Shown one piece after another: positions 13,906-20,395 of a DNA stretch of 22,185 nucleotides (the first letter of the stretch is position 1; every line of letters begins with the position of its first letter). Position numbers and translations under genes: made by a program. Source of the stretch: a virus. Under the pieces are notes generated by a model. That model made no database searches. It saw only the letters and a list, made by a program, of their open reading frames with translations, and was not told the DNA's origin. The stretch covers positions 1 through 22,185 of IMG/VR virus record IMGVR_UViG_3300031963_008951. One strand, 5' to 3'.

Positions 13906-14421
13906 TCAGAGGAGACCTTTCGATCTGGCTACCTTGGCATCGTGATTGTATCTGCCTGTGTACCTGTAGCTAACTTGAGGCGTGTCAGACATTTCAGTAA
14001 AGATGATCTGACCGCACCGCATACCAGGCCACAGAGGGAAAGCACTAAACCTTTTAGCGTTCTTGAACTCGAGAGTCAGAACAGAATCATTGAAGCCTGG
14101 GTCGATGTAGCCCGCCATCAGGTGCTCTAATCCCGCACGGGCGAGGGATGACTTAAGCGCAAACTGAGCGCAGATAAAGTCTGGGATGTTAAAGACTTCT
14201 GCGCTTTGAGCCAGGATGAACTCGTTAGGAAGCAGTAAGTACGGATTAGATCTTGTGTGATCTGAGATGTCTTTAGGCAGTAGACCTCCGTCTTCAACCT
14301 CTATGAAAATGTTTGTTCCGAGAGTTATGTCCAGACTGGCCGGGTTGACCATCGTGGGATCAAAAGGCTCGATCATCCCACCTTGGCAGAGAGCTGTGAT
14401 CCGCCAGTCTGGAAGCACCAT
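13906..14421 (-). CDS. dcd: dCTP deaminase
   Basis: A 171-residue enzyme of the dCTP deaminase/dUTPase family: PASLDITLG (28-35), ALKSSLARAGL (88-98, substrate-binding Ser/Arg), a GYIDPGF turn (104-110), TLEFKN with the catalytic-type Glu118, then GMRCGQIIF and a C-terminal GRYNHDAK closing segment. It converts dCTP to dUTP and so feeds dTTP synthesis for phage replication. The ATG at 14421 is chosen because it gives the family's MVLPDWRI start; a TTG nine bases upstream would add three residues. Bifunctional dCTP deaminase/dUTPase activity cannot be excluded by eye. Confidence 0.9.
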   Translation of the reverse strand: MVLPDWRITALCQGGMIEPFDPTMVNPASLDITLGTNIFIEVEDGGLLPKDISDHTRSNPYLLLPNEFILAQSAEVFNIPDFICAQFALKSSLARAGLEHLMAGYIDPGFNDSVLTLEFKNAKRFSAFPLWPGMRCGQIIFTEMSDTPQVSYRYTGRYNHDAKVARSKGLL

Positions 14422-14446
14422 AAGAAGCAATAAGCTGACAGAGAGA

Positions 14447-14761
14447 CTAACTCAGTTTGCTGTGAATTTCATCAAAGAGTGCCCGACCCTTCTCTGTTAG
14501 TTTCACAAACTTGATTCTTTGATCTGCGTGCCAGGGTTCCCTGCTGATGAGGCCCATCCCAGGTTCACCCTTTTGAGTTTGTGAATCTAGGATGCTGCAG
14601 TTTCTACTAACGCTTGACTTTGGGATGTCTAGCTTCCTGGCTATGTCCGTCTGAAGGAGTCCCTCTTGAGACTCCCCTACGGCAAGAAAGATAAGTAATG
14701 TCGTACAAGATACTTCACGCGGGTTATACCGAGCGAAGGGTTCTATTGCGAGCGAGAGCAT
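14447..14761 (-). CDS. MarR-like winged-helix regulator
   Basis: A 104-residue protein with a winged-helix pattern typical of MarR: LLQTDIARKLDIPKSSVSRN (recognition helix region about 37-56), a wing from GLISREPWH to RIKFVKLTEKGRALFDEI, and a C-terminal helix. MarR proteins are dimeric DNA-binding regulators, often ligand-responsive. It is shorter than typical MarR (about 140) and lacks much of the dimerisation helices. It overlaps the upstream 65-residue gene by 19 nt. A target could be the palindromes near 13742-13800 (inference). Confidence 0.7.
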   Translation of the reverse strand: MLSLAIEPFARYNPREVSCTTLLIFLAVGESQEGLLQTDIARKLDIPKSSVSRNCSILDSQTQKGEPGMGLISREPWHADQRIKFVKLTEKGRALFDEIHSKLS

Positions 14762-14940
14762 TCAGGTTTTAGTTGCAGTAATTTAATGTCAAGGTCATGC
14801 AGATTCACCAGCGTAGCTGTGATCTCTTCTTTCATCGACTCAGAGGCAGACAGCAAGTTAAGTTCCTGCCTGACAACTAAAGCATTTAGGGCACGTCGGA
14901 GCGTGAGAATCTCCTTGAGCGTGAAGCTTACTTCTGACAT
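14743..14940 (-). CDS. Hypothetical helical protein (65 residues)
   Basis: An ATG at 14940 begins a 65-residue, all-helical, Leu-rich protein (TLKEILTLRRALNALVVRQ, then EEITATLVNLHDLDIKLLQ), probably a helical hairpin or coiled coil. It overlaps the exported 40-residue gene by 13 nt upstream and the MarR-like gene by 19 nt downstream. It may be a dimerisation partner of the regulator. No family was recognised. Confidence 0.6.
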   Translation of the reverse strand: MSEVSFTLKEILTLRRALNALVVRQELNLLSASESMKEEITATLVNLHDLDIKLLQLKPECSRSQ

Positions 14941-15050
14941 TGTTCTTGGTTGACTTCGGTGTATTGCCCTGTGTGATGCGCGTGGGCAGCCACAGAGCTA
15001 AAAGAAACAAGACTGATTGAGATCAGGATGAGGTTAGTGAGAAGCTTCAT
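14928..15050 (-). CDS. Exported 40-residue micropeptide
   Basis: A short frame from an ATG at 15050 to TAA at 14928. The first 24 residues are a classic signal peptide: basic MKLL, a hydrophobic core, and a cleavage site after AHA. The mature part would be only about 16 residues (HHTGQYTEVNQEQCQK) with one Cys and two N-terminal His. It lies with other exported proteins in the same transcription unit. Its stop overlaps the next gene's start by 13 nt. No family was recognised. Confidence 0.6.
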   Translation of the reverse strand: MKLLTNLILISISLVSFSSVAAHAHHTGQYTEVNQEQCQK

Positions 15051-15072
15051 GCTTGGGGTGTGCGTCAGAAGT

Positions 15073-15327
15073 CTACTTGGATAGGTCTTCCAAGATCGGG
15101 ATGAGTCGATTTGCTAACTCACGAGCTGGCTTGCTCTTGCTCCCCTTGATCACAGAGAGCAATGTTTGAGGGCTTATGTTTGTGTAGGTGATGTGTTTGC
15201 TGCTGATCTGAGAGTGAAGAACGATGGTGATTGGGGAATTCACAAGCAGCCGGAGGTTTCGGGTTGAGTTTAAGGTTGAATCTTCATCAGCAACCAGGTC
15301 CGTAATGGAGTTTGCCGTTGGGAGCAA
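15073..15327 (-). CDS. Hypothetical protein (start uncertain)
   Basis: Up to 84 residues in an open frame ending with TAG at 15073. No ATG is in frame; TTG at 15327 is the likeliest start but would overlap the exported 52-residue gene by 41 nt. The C-terminal half looks folded (LLVNSPITIVLHSQISS, then a helix ELANRLIPILEDL), and the codons look genuine. No motif was recognised. The gene lies between two exported micropeptides. Confidence 0.45.
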   Translation of the reverse strand: MLPTANSITDLVADEDSTLNSTRNLRLLVNSPITIVLHSQISSKHITYTNISPQTLLSVIKGSKSKPARELANRLIPILEDLSK

Positions 15328-15445
15328 CTGGGCATTGCATCGAATCCGTTTTTGCCACTGTTCCTCCTCGCATCACAGCACTCAACAAAACTGAAGCAGA
15401 GAAGATTAGGGCGAAGATCTGCAGTTTCTGGTAAGTGGTGCGCAT
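15287..15445 (-). CDS. Exported 52-residue protein
   Basis: The ATG at 15445 shares a base with the TGA of the L,D-transpeptidase gene (TGATG), so the two genes are coupled. Residues 1-24 are a signal peptide or membrane anchor (QIFALIFSASVLLSAVM). The mature part has two Cys (SMQCPVAPNGK, then GPGC at the end), possibly a disulfide. It is probably a periplasmic partner of the transpeptidase (inference from coupling). An overlapping frame beginning at 15458 was rejected because it has no signal and no coupling. Confidence 0.65.
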   Translation of the reverse strand: MRTTYQKLQIFALIFSASVLLSAVMRGGTVAKTDSMQCPVAPNGKLHYGPGC

Positions 15446-16188
15446 CACGATTGAACAATGAGTTTGGATACGTTGAAGTGCTTGATCCACGTCACGAGCT
15501 TTACAGTTGCGTCGACGTTCTCAAGACCGATGCAGCCGCTAGTGCCTGACTCTCCGTTGAGTTTGCCCCAGGAAGGGTCAACGTGAAAGCCAAGATCGGA
15601 TCGCCCTGTGGCGAACATAGGTGTGATCGGCACCCAATAGCCGCTACCTAGTTCGGGATCGCTGAAGGGTCCGCTTTCGATTCCTGCTCGCTCAATCCGG
15701 TAAGTTCCGACAGGCAGAGGGGCCTTTGTGCCAGCGATGTGACGATTAACTGCTTGTCGGGACGCTCTACCCGTCACAGCCTGCAGGCTATCTAGGACAG
15801 TTCCATCCTTACTGATCAGCTGGAGTGTCCAAATAGGATCTTTAGTTGATTTGATCGACTGCGATGATTTTTTAAGTACAAGGAACGGTGCGTTAGATAG
15901 TGGAGGAAGTGCTGGAGGTTGATTCGTGAACTGTATGGAGGGGCGTAAAGATCCTGGTTCGTTTTGGTAGCCTGGCTCAGGTGTAGCGTCCAGAGGTAAC
16001 CCACCATCAGGATAAGTTCGAGCCGGATCGTTGCCCAACTCTAAGGGTTGTTCCATGGCGAGCAGCATCTGTTGGTGATACTCGCTGACTTCCCCTCTTG
16101 ATTCAAAAAACTTTTGACCTTGATGGATGCCGAGAGCTAGTACAACGCCACCGACTGAACCAATTAAAGCGTACATTTTGAGTTTCAT
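15445..16188 (-). CDS. Membrane-anchored YkuD-type L,D-transpeptidase
   Basis: A 247-residue protein. Residues 4-22 form an N-terminal membrane anchor, followed by a Pro-rich periplasmic linker (50-105) and a catalytic domain. The domain ends in GFHVDPSWGKLNG...SGTSGCIGL with His202 and Cys219, the HxxD...SxGC signature of the YkuD family, which makes or edits 3-3 peptidoglycan cross-links or attaches lipoproteins. Here the third-position His of classical SHGC is replaced by Gly's neighbour Ser (TSGC). Encoded early among exported proteins, it may remodel the host wall rather than lyse it. Start ATG at 16188. Confidence 0.82.
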   Translation of the reverse strand: MKLKMYALIGSVGGVVLALGIHQGQKFFESRGEVSEYHQQMLLAMEQPLELGNDPARTYPDGGLPLDATPEPGYQNEPGSLRPSIQFTNQPPALPPLSNAPFLVLKKSSQSIKSTKDPIWTLQLISKDGTVLDSLQAVTGRASRQAVNRHIAGTKAPLPVGTYRIERAGIESGPFSDPELGSGYWVPITPMFATGRSDLGFHVDPSWGKLNGESGTSGCIGLENVDATVKLVTWIKHFNVSKLIVQS

Positions 16189-16191
16189 TAG

Positions 16192-16590
16192 TTACATGTT
16201 CCCAGGGCCTGTTTGTACAGACGGAGGAGGTAGGTAAGGAGCAGGTGACTCGAAGTTACCCGGACCCACTGTAGGCGCTGGCGGGGCAGCAACATGTGCT
16301 GGGTCAGCTTGTTGAAACACAGCCGTTTCAGGCGCTGGTTGTTGTTCCTTTGGTGCCTCTGCCTCTGGTGTTTCCTTGGCTTCTTTCGAAGCGGTCGGGC
16401 CACCACCTTCGAGCTGCTGTAGCCACTCAGATTTTGCCGCCTGCTGTGGGTCAGCTTCGAGTTTCCCTGGTTTGTCTTTAGATGCGCCGGGTATCAAAGC
16501 TGATACAACCATACCCCCTAAACTTATGCAGATTGAAGCCACGAGGAAGGCGCCAACACCTGCAGCCACTAAAGCTATCTTGCGAAACAT
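16192..16590 (-). CDS. Single-span membrane protein with Pro-rich tail
   Basis: A 132-residue protein with a basic N-terminus and one membrane span (about 5-33, LVAAGVGAFLVASICISLGG), then an Ala/Pro/Glu-rich disordered exterior. The end carries two similar GPGN units (VGPGNFESPAP and TGPGNM). It is placed directly before the L,D-transpeptidase gene (3-nt gap) and is probably its membrane partner or a periplasm-spanning element. It is preceded by AACAATCATG, the same start context as the gene at 3307. No family was recognised. Confidence 0.65.
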   Translation of the reverse strand: MFRKIALVAAGVGAFLVASICISLGGMVVSALIPGASKDKPGKLEADPQQAAKSEWLQQLEGGGPTASKEAKETPEAEAPKEQQPAPETAVFQQADPAHVAAPPAPTVGPGNFESPAPYLPPPSVQTGPGNM

Positions 16591-16600
16591 GATTGTTCAG

Positions 16601-16990
16601 TTAGTTGACGGCTTCGCTACCCCAGCGATTCAAGACTGCACGGAGTCCAGCTGCTTGAGCATCAGGACCATTACGATCCTTACAGGAGTAGTAACCCTCT
16701 AAATAAACTTCTTGAAGTTCCCTATCTGTCGGCCGCTTGTCTGAGCCTCGCGGTTTAGGACGACGAGCCTCACGCAGTTTTTTCACAAGGATTCTTCGTT
16801 GAAACTTAGTACCACAGCAGGGATCAACTTCAACTAAAGCACAACACGCTTCTAGCTCCGTATCTGCACCCCACTGAGCAGCTTCGTTAGCTACATCAAT
16901 TACCCACTGATTTGGGGGTAGAGCTTTAGCCCCTAGAAACCATCGCTGTACCAATGCTTGTGATGGGGTGACTGGATGTTCTTGAGTCAT
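16601..16990 (-). CDS. Hypothetical cytoplasmic protein (129 residues)
   Basis: Starts at the ATG at 16990 (MTQEHPVTPSQALVQRW); an upstream extension to 17095 was rejected because it overlaps the SH3 gene and reads as noise. The body has a helical region (WVIDVANEAAQWGADTELE) and a cluster of Cys (ACCALVEVDPCCG), then a basic helix rich in Arg/Lys (RRILVKKLREARRPKPRG) suited to nucleic acid binding. It ends with a conserved-looking SCKDRNGPDAQAAGL segment. No family was recognised, but the sequence resembles small phage-specific proteins. Confidence 0.7.
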   Translation of the reverse strand: MTQEHPVTPSQALVQRWFLGAKALPPNQWVIDVANEAAQWGADTELEACCALVEVDPCCGTKFQRRILVKKLREARRPKPRGSDKRPTDRELQEVYLEGYYSCKDRNGPDAQAAGLRAVLNRWGSEAVN

Positions 16991-17015
16991 TTTTAAATTA
17001 AATACTGTTTTGAAA

Positions 17016-17294
17016 CTATCTGCATAGATAGTCAGAGCGCATCCAACCCACGAGTCCGTTGTACTCAACTTTCCACCAGCGCAGTTTGTCTCCACCCCAC
17101 ACCCAAGTCAGTGCACGGAGATAACTTTCATTCGGGATCGAAGCAACAACAGTTGCTCGTGTTGATGGTTGTGTCCGTAGATTTACTGAGCTGTTGTAGT
17201 CACGAGTGCAAGTCATCGCCCACTGAGCTTTAGCCGGCGTGGCGATGAGAAACGAAGCGAAAGAAGAAAGGAGTAAGGAAGTAAGGAGTTTCAT
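17016..17294 (-). CDS. Exported bacterial SH3-domain protein
   Basis: A 92-residue protein from an ATG at 17294. A signal peptide (1-23, cleaved after AKA) is followed by a single SH3b domain: SSVNLRTQPSTRATVVASIP and then WWKVEYNGLVGWMRSDYL, matching the NlpC/P60-associated SH3_3 pattern. SH3b domains bind peptidoglycan or peptides. It stands alone without a catalytic domain, so it may act as a wall-binding or inhibitor protein alongside the transpeptidase. A pair of Cys (28 and 91) could form a disulfide. Confidence 0.82.
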   Translation of the reverse strand: MKLLTSLLLSSFASFLIATPAKAQWAMTCTRDYNSSVNLRTQPSTRATVVASIPNESYLRALTWVWGGDKLRWWKVEYNGLVGWMRSDYLCR

Positions 17295-17296
17295 GG

Positions 17297-17551
17297 TTAG
17301 TTGAGGGACTGAGGGATTACATCTTCGAGAGGAACTAGAAGCTTAATTGTCCAGGCCCTGAAGTTGTTACTAGTGCGGTCGATTTCTACAAGTTTCCGTT
17401 CTTCTAATGAAGCAACAGCTTTTAGAAAGACGTTTTGCCTACTTGCTGTGACTTTGCCGAGGTAGCAAGGTTCGTCGGGATAACGGTGTTCGTGTTGTGC
17501 TACCAAACGTATGAGGTTACGTTGGTTAGTTCGCAGGTTAGGCAGAGGCAT
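17297..17551 (-). CDS. Small winged-helix-like protein
   Basis: An 84-residue protein. Its ATG shares a base with the upstream TAA (TAATG), so it is coupled to the 121-residue gene. The sequence RNLIRLVAQHEHRYPDEPCYLG then VFLKAVASLEERKLVEIDR has the layout of a winged helix (a recognition helix, then a 'get specific' LVEI strand). It is probably a DNA-binding transcription factor of the phage, but this is uncertain. It ends three bases before the SH3 gene begins. Confidence 0.6.
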   Translation of the reverse strand: MPLPNLRTNQRNLIRLVAQHEHRYPDEPCYLGKVTASRQNVFLKAVASLEERKLVEIDRTSNNFRAWTIKLLVPLEDVIPQSLN

Positions 17552-17916
17552 TAGTGCATTGGAACGCGGCTAACAGTGTAATCCTGCTTGTCCACCATGG
17601 GGATGACTTCGTTCTGTGTAGTCAGAAACCACTCGAAATTAGTTTGTGACACACAAGCACCGCAGAACTCACGCAAGATAACGTGCAGGCGAGACTTAGT
17701 TGTGTTTGTTCGCCACCCACAGTTGTTGACTGTTACATCGTCGGGAGTCACCGTGGCGATGAGGTTGTTGTGCAGGTAGACATTGCAGCGGTCGATGATG
17801 CGATCTTCAGAATCCACAGGATGTGGGAAGTGAATACACTCAACGCGAGTGTTATCCAAGCTGAAGTTCTTGCGCTCGATGATTGCGCTGAGCATCTTCT
17901 TTTCGATGGTTCTCAT
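17551..17916 (-). CDS. Conserved small phage-type protein (121 residues)
   Basis: Starts at an ATG that forms an ATGA overlap with the upstream stop. The central part, CNVYLHNNLIATVTPDDVTV followed by GWRTNTTKSRLHVIL, is a pattern I have met in small phage proteins of many lineages (LHGNxIA, then a W-T-TTKSRLN). The role of that family is unknown. The fold looks like a small beta domain with a helix. There is no signal or membrane segment. Confidence 0.7.
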   Translation of the reverse strand: MRTIEKKMLSAIIERKNFSLDNTRVECIHFPHPVDSEDRIIDRCNVYLHNNLIATVTPDDVTVNNCGWRTNTTKSRLHVILREFCGACVSQTNFEWFLTTQNEVIPMVDKQDYTVSRVPMH

Positions 17917-18284
17917 GATTCAGTGTTGTAATGGTTGACTACAGCTTCGAACGAATCAGGCGAAGCGATTGGTTTGAACCGACGAACTTGGTTTAGCCAC
18001 TGATCTTTGTGTACCCAGGATTTTGCATCAGGCTCTGAGCCGGGTAGTTCATCTTTGAACGTGAGATCCCACGCTTTAGCTAGTTTGATTGCTTCGTTCA
18101 TGGGACCGTTATACCTGCCGGCCGTCATTCCTGACTCAATGTGAGTGATTGTCCAGGTGCATTTCTCTTTGCTGAGTTTGCCACCGAAACCGACAACTGG
18201 GCGGTGGACAGCCAAGGCTTCTCCCATCCACTTAGTAGGGATCTTGAAAGCGCCTTCGTTCGTGTTAATCGTCACCATCTTCAT
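17913..18284 (-). CDS. Hypothetical protein (123 residues)
   Basis: The ATG at 18284 (MKMVTINTN) is preferred; it overlaps the upstream gene's stop by 20 nt. The sequence begins with a beta-rich stretch (MVTINTNEGAFKIP), a WMGEALAVHRPVVGFGG loop, and then TWTITHIESGMTAGRYNGP, which looks like an N-terminal beta domain followed by a helix (AIKLAKAWDLTF). Late in the sequence a basic W-rich segment appears (SWVHKDQWLNQVRRFKP). No family was recognised. Confidence 0.65.
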   Translation of the reverse strand: MKMVTINTNEGAFKIPTKWMGEALAVHRPVVGFGGKLSKEKCTWTITHIESGMTAGRYNGPMNEAIKLAKAWDLTFKDELPGSEPDAKSWVHKDQWLNQVRRFKPIASPDSFEAVVNHYNTES

Positions 18285-18468
18285 GGTCTGCAATGGATTG
18301 TTTAAGCTGGTCGATTGCCTGCATCAGGCGATGGGCACGCGCTGAAGTTATGCAGTCTTCGAGTGAAGATTCCAATTCATTCAGTGCATGGCGTGCATCT
18401 TCAATAGTTAGGAAAGTGTCGACGGCGTACGGTGCGCCATACTCATCATCAACGACAATTTGAATCAT
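18265..18468 (-). CDS. Hypothetical small helical protein (67 residues)
   Basis: The ATG at 18468 shares a base with the upstream TGA (TGATG) and gives MIQIVVDDEYG; a longer version from TTG at 18525 was rejected. A short beta strand is followed by a long helical part (TIEDARHALNELESSLED, then LMQAIDQLKQSIAD), ending in acidic EDGDD. No family was recognised. Confidence 0.65.
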   Translation of the reverse strand: MIQIVVDDEYGAPYAVDTFLTIEDARHALNELESSLEDCITSARAHRLMQAIDQLKQSIADHEDGDD

Positions 18469-18692
18469 CAGATCATCCCGTGAGAGTCGATGTGGGCTTG
18501 AATCATGTCGTCTGTAGGTTCCCAACCTTCGAGATACTCAAGGGCAGGGATGATGTTGTCCTCGATCTGCTCGATTACATCTGCGGGAATCGTGTCATCG
18601 TGCCGCACGATTTGCTTGAAGCGAGCGAGAGAGTGATACGCGAGAGAGTGCCAGCTCAAGTTGTAAAGATCGTAAGGAATGTGATTTGTCAT
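18468..18692 (-). CDS. Hypothetical protein, first gene after promoter (74 residues)
   Basis: The ATG at 18692 (MTNHIPYDLYNLSWHSLA) is preceded by TTGATC, giving the TGATCATG context seen at other starts; an extension to 18743 would overlap the promoter and is rejected. The protein is helical (SLARFKQIVRHDD, then IEQIEDNIIPALEYLEGW) with acidic and His residues, and ends in SHGMI. It lies about 43 nt downstream of the predicted transcription start. No family was recognised. Confidence 0.65.
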   Translation of the reverse strand: MTNHIPYDLYNLSWHSLAYHSLARFKQIVRHDDTIPADVIEQIEDNIIPALEYLEGWEPTDDMIQAHIDSHGMI

Positions 18693-18741
18693 GATCAAAA
18701 ATGATGACCGTAGAAGATGTGATGCAGCGAGAGGCCGCCAC

Positions 18742-18769
18742 ACTATACCATGCCTGTCGGAACAGTCAA
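18742..18769 (-). promoter_or_regulatory. Strong sigma70-type promoter
   Basis: Minus strand: -35 TTGACT (18769-18764), 16-nt spacer, -10 TATAGT (18747-18742) with a TG extension just before the -10. This is the best promoter match in the window. Transcription should begin near 18735, about 43 nt before the ATG at 18692. A palindrome ACAGT-CAAGGC-ACTGT (18762-18777) overlaps the -35 and could be an operator. Confidence 0.8.
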
Positions 18770-18778
18770 GGCACTGTG

Positions 18779-19096
18779 CTAGTAGTGGATGGATACTGTT
18801 GCGATACCATCAATCGGTACACCTAGGCGATAGGCTGCGCCAGCTGACAAGTCGATCGAGTTACACTCGCAGCGATCTGTGATTGGTACAGTCAGGGTTC
18901 GCCCCTTGTGCTGAACGCGAACCTTTGTGCCGCAAGGTAACCAAGGGTGAGCAGCTGAAATACCCCAGTGCTGGTAAGTTTGACCGCAGTAAGTTTCTCT
19001 CGCGTGATACCACTCGTGGTAAACAGTTGCAGTAACTGGGCGAGCACTAACTGGGTTGATGAACATCATAGGGAACAACAAAAGCAATCGTTTCAT
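18779..19096 (-). CDS. Exported double-psi beta-barrel (RlpA-like) protein
   Basis: A 105-residue protein: a signal peptide at residues 1-18, then a compact barrel. Hallmarks are GTKVRVQHKGRTLTVPITDRC with Asp74, and IDLSAGAAYRLG with Asp82 and Ser84, as in RlpA/expansin-like double-psi barrels, where the Asp is catalytic or sugar-binding. Four Cys suggest disulfides. RlpA proteins cut or bind denuded glycan strands. It is smaller than typical RlpA and lacks a SPOR domain. Its leader is the hairpin repeat A, and its ATG is the last before the strong promoter. Confidence 0.78.
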   Translation of the reverse strand: MKRLLLLFPMMFINPVSARPVTATVYHEWYHARETYCGQTYQHWGISAAHPWLPCGTKVRVQHKGRTLTVPITDRCECNSIDLSAGAAYRLGVPIDGIATVSIHY

Positions 19097-19140
19097 GTGA
19101 TGTTGAAGTGATTGTGTGAGTTGGCCCCGCTTCAGCGGGC
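19097..19140 (-). repeat. Hairpin-leader repeat, copy A
   Basis: Minus strand: hairpin CCCGC-TGAA-GCGGG, whose loop holds the TGA stop of the upstream gene, then a CA-rich leader (CCAACTCACACAATCA, then CTTCAACA) reaching the ATG at 19096. Positions 19101-19130 are identical over 30 nt to copy B at 19542-19571. No Shine-Dalgarno is present. Confidence 0.8.
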
Positions 19141-19536
19141 ATTAAGGATCGCTTCGATGTCGATTAGTTTGTTGCTGTTGTCGTAGTAAGTGCAATCAGC
19201 TGAGATACCTGCCCGACTATCGTATGAAGTCCACACGATCTTCATGAACTTGCTGGTCATTAGGCAAGCGTAGTGATCAGTGATGAAGTCAAAGATCTCG
19301 TTGTCGCTGTTGATTTCCTCCGTGTCCATTGTCACTGTGAGCTTGTCGCCGACAAGTTCTACATAGTTTGAGACTTGATCAGCAAACTCTTCGAAGGAAG
19401 CACAATCCTGCAGAGCTTCGGGGATCTCGTCTTCGTGGTTAGTCAAGTAGTCATAAAGATTAGAGCAGAGATCATTAACGTCGAGCACGTTGTTAATGCT
19501 GCAGGTAGCGATTGCGCAGTGTTGTGTGAAAGACAT
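19132..19536 (-). CDS. Hypothetical acidic protein (134 residues)
   Basis: Starts at the ATG at 19536 behind leader repeat B. The sequence is acidic and mixed: NLYDYLTNHEDEIPEALQD and FADQVSNYVELVGDKLTV, then NEIFDFITDHYACLM, with a strand KIVWTSYD. It has several Cys. No signal peptide or motif was recognised. Its stop is part of hairpin A, tying the two genes together. No family was recognised. Confidence 0.65.
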   Translation of the reverse strand: MSFTQHCAIATCSINNVLDVNDLCSNLYDYLTNHEDEIPEALQDCASFEEFADQVSNYVELVGDKLTVTMDTEEINSDNEIFDFITDHYACLMTSKFMKIVWTSYDSRAGISADCTYYDNSNKLIDIEAILNAR

Positions 19537-19580
19537 TGTGTTGTTGAAGTGATTGTGTGAGTTGGCCCCGCGTTAGCGGG
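19537..19580 (-). repeat. Hairpin-leader repeat, copy B
   Basis: Minus strand: hairpin CCCGC-TAAC-GCGGG immediately after the stop of the 71-residue gene (19581), then the same CA-rich leader as copy A to the ATG at 19536. Copies A and B share 30 identical bases although their flanking genes are unrelated. Confidence 0.8.
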
Positions 19581-19796
19581 TTAGGTTAGGTAGTCGCTGT
19601 CTAGATTGTCTTGCTCAAGCTTTAGCTCAATCGCTTCTTGATAAGACTCAACGACATTCATAAGATCCTGCAGACGTTGGTGCATACGAGCGTGGAGATA
19701 CTCGTGATTAATTACAAGTTGCTCAGCATCGTGCAGTAGTGTCCACAGATCTATTGCTCTAGTTTGTTCACGGACTAGGTTGGCTGATTGTTTCAT
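19581..19796 (-). CDS. Hypothetical helical protein (71 residues)
   Basis: ATG at 19796, overlapping the upstream gene's end by 29 nt. All-helical (TRAIDLWTLLHDAEQLVINHE, then HQRLQDLMNVVESYQEA), with an acidic end (LEQDNLDSDYLT). It could form a helical bundle or dimer. Hairpin B follows its stop directly. No family was recognised. Confidence 0.6.
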   Translation of the reverse strand: MKQSANLVREQTRAIDLWTLLHDAEQLVINHEYLHARMHQRLQDLMNVVESYQEAIELKLEQDNLDSDYLT

Positions 19797-19959
19797 TGTC
19801 TGGGTAGATAAGTTTCTGCTGTTTGAGCAAGATCATGTGATCAAGCGCGTCACCTAAAGTCGACCGAATGTACTCATCTTTAAGTGCTGCAAACTCATAA
19901 GCTTCGTAGATAGCTGTGTAGAGTTTGTCAAACTGTGTCTGTGTCACGATTCCCTCCAT
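19768..19959 (-). CDS. Hypothetical protein (63 residues)
   Basis: ATG at 19959 (MEGIVTQTQFDKLYTAIYE), overlapping the upstream 55-residue gene by 16 nt. It is a helical protein (KLYTAIYEAYEFAALKDEYI, then LGDALDHMILLKQQK). The heavy overlaps on both sides are the support for the start and the reading frame. No family was recognised. Confidence 0.6.
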   Translation of the reverse strand: MEGIVTQTQFDKLYTAIYEAYEFAALKDEYIRSTLGDALDHMILLKQQKLIYPDNETISQPSP

Positions 19960-20111
19960 GCTTTACAGCAACGTGAACTGATGTAATAGTCGGCTGAGTA
20001 ATCACAGATTTGATACTCATGCAGCGTGGCTTTAGCCTCTTTGTGAGACTCGAACTCGTCAACAGTTTCTAGGTAGTTGTGGTTGATTGAACGGCGTTGG
20101 ATGTAGTACAT
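19944..20111 (-). CDS. Small conserved-looking phage protein (55 residues)
   Basis: A frame from an ATG at 20111, two bases after the previous stop, to TGA at 19944. The sequence (MYYIQRRS, then LETVDEFESHKEAKATL HEY, then YYISSRCCKAW at the end) matches a small protein type common in tailed phages, with the pattern TVDEF..KEA..L..EY and YYISSR.CKAW. Its function is unknown. It was found by reading the gap between its neighbours. Confidence 0.72.
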   Translation of the reverse strand: MYYIQRRSINHNYLETVDEFESHKEAKATLHEYQICDYSADYYISSRCCKAWRES

Positions 20112-20113
20112 AG

Positions 20114-20395
20114 TCAGGCGAAGGTAAGTTCTTCGTAGGGACGGAAGTAGCGATCCTGTAGATACTCAATGTCTTCGTGAGTTAGTGACTTCGATGCACT
20201 GTGAAACACATTCACACAACGCTTGCAATGTAGAAACGTGTCGCTGTATTCTTGCGGCCACTGTTCGTTGTTAGCTTGAACGTGAACCTCTGTGGTGTTA
20301 GCTAAGCGAGCAACGTGGACATTAACGCACCTACCTGACGGTAGTTGTACGTATTCTGTGCAGCCACGATGAAGATTAAAGACGGAAAGTTTCAT
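20114..20395 (-). CDS. Hypothetical protein (93 residues)
   Basis: ATG at 20395 behind leader repeat C. The first 50 residues form beta strands (MKLSVFNLHRG, then CVNVHVARLANTTEVHVQA); the rest has CKRCVNVFH (a Cys pair) and a helix EDIEYLQDRYF. The CxxC pair is too isolated to call a zinc finger. It contains no signal peptide. No family was recognised. Confidence 0.65.
   Translation of the reverse strand: MKLSVFNLHRGCTEYVQLPSGRCVNVHVARLANTTEVHVQANNEQWPQEYSDTFLHCKRCVNVFHSASKSLTHEDIEYLQDRYFRPYEELTFA

Noticed and set aside
15270-15458. 62-residue minus-strand frame overlapping the exported 52-residue gene
   Set aside because: No signal peptide or coupling; the overlapping frame with TGATG coupling and a signal peptide is better.
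16991-17095. 35-residue N-terminal extension of the 129-residue protein
   Set aside because: It reads over the SH3 gene, looks like noise, and the ATG at 16990 gives a typical phage-protein start.
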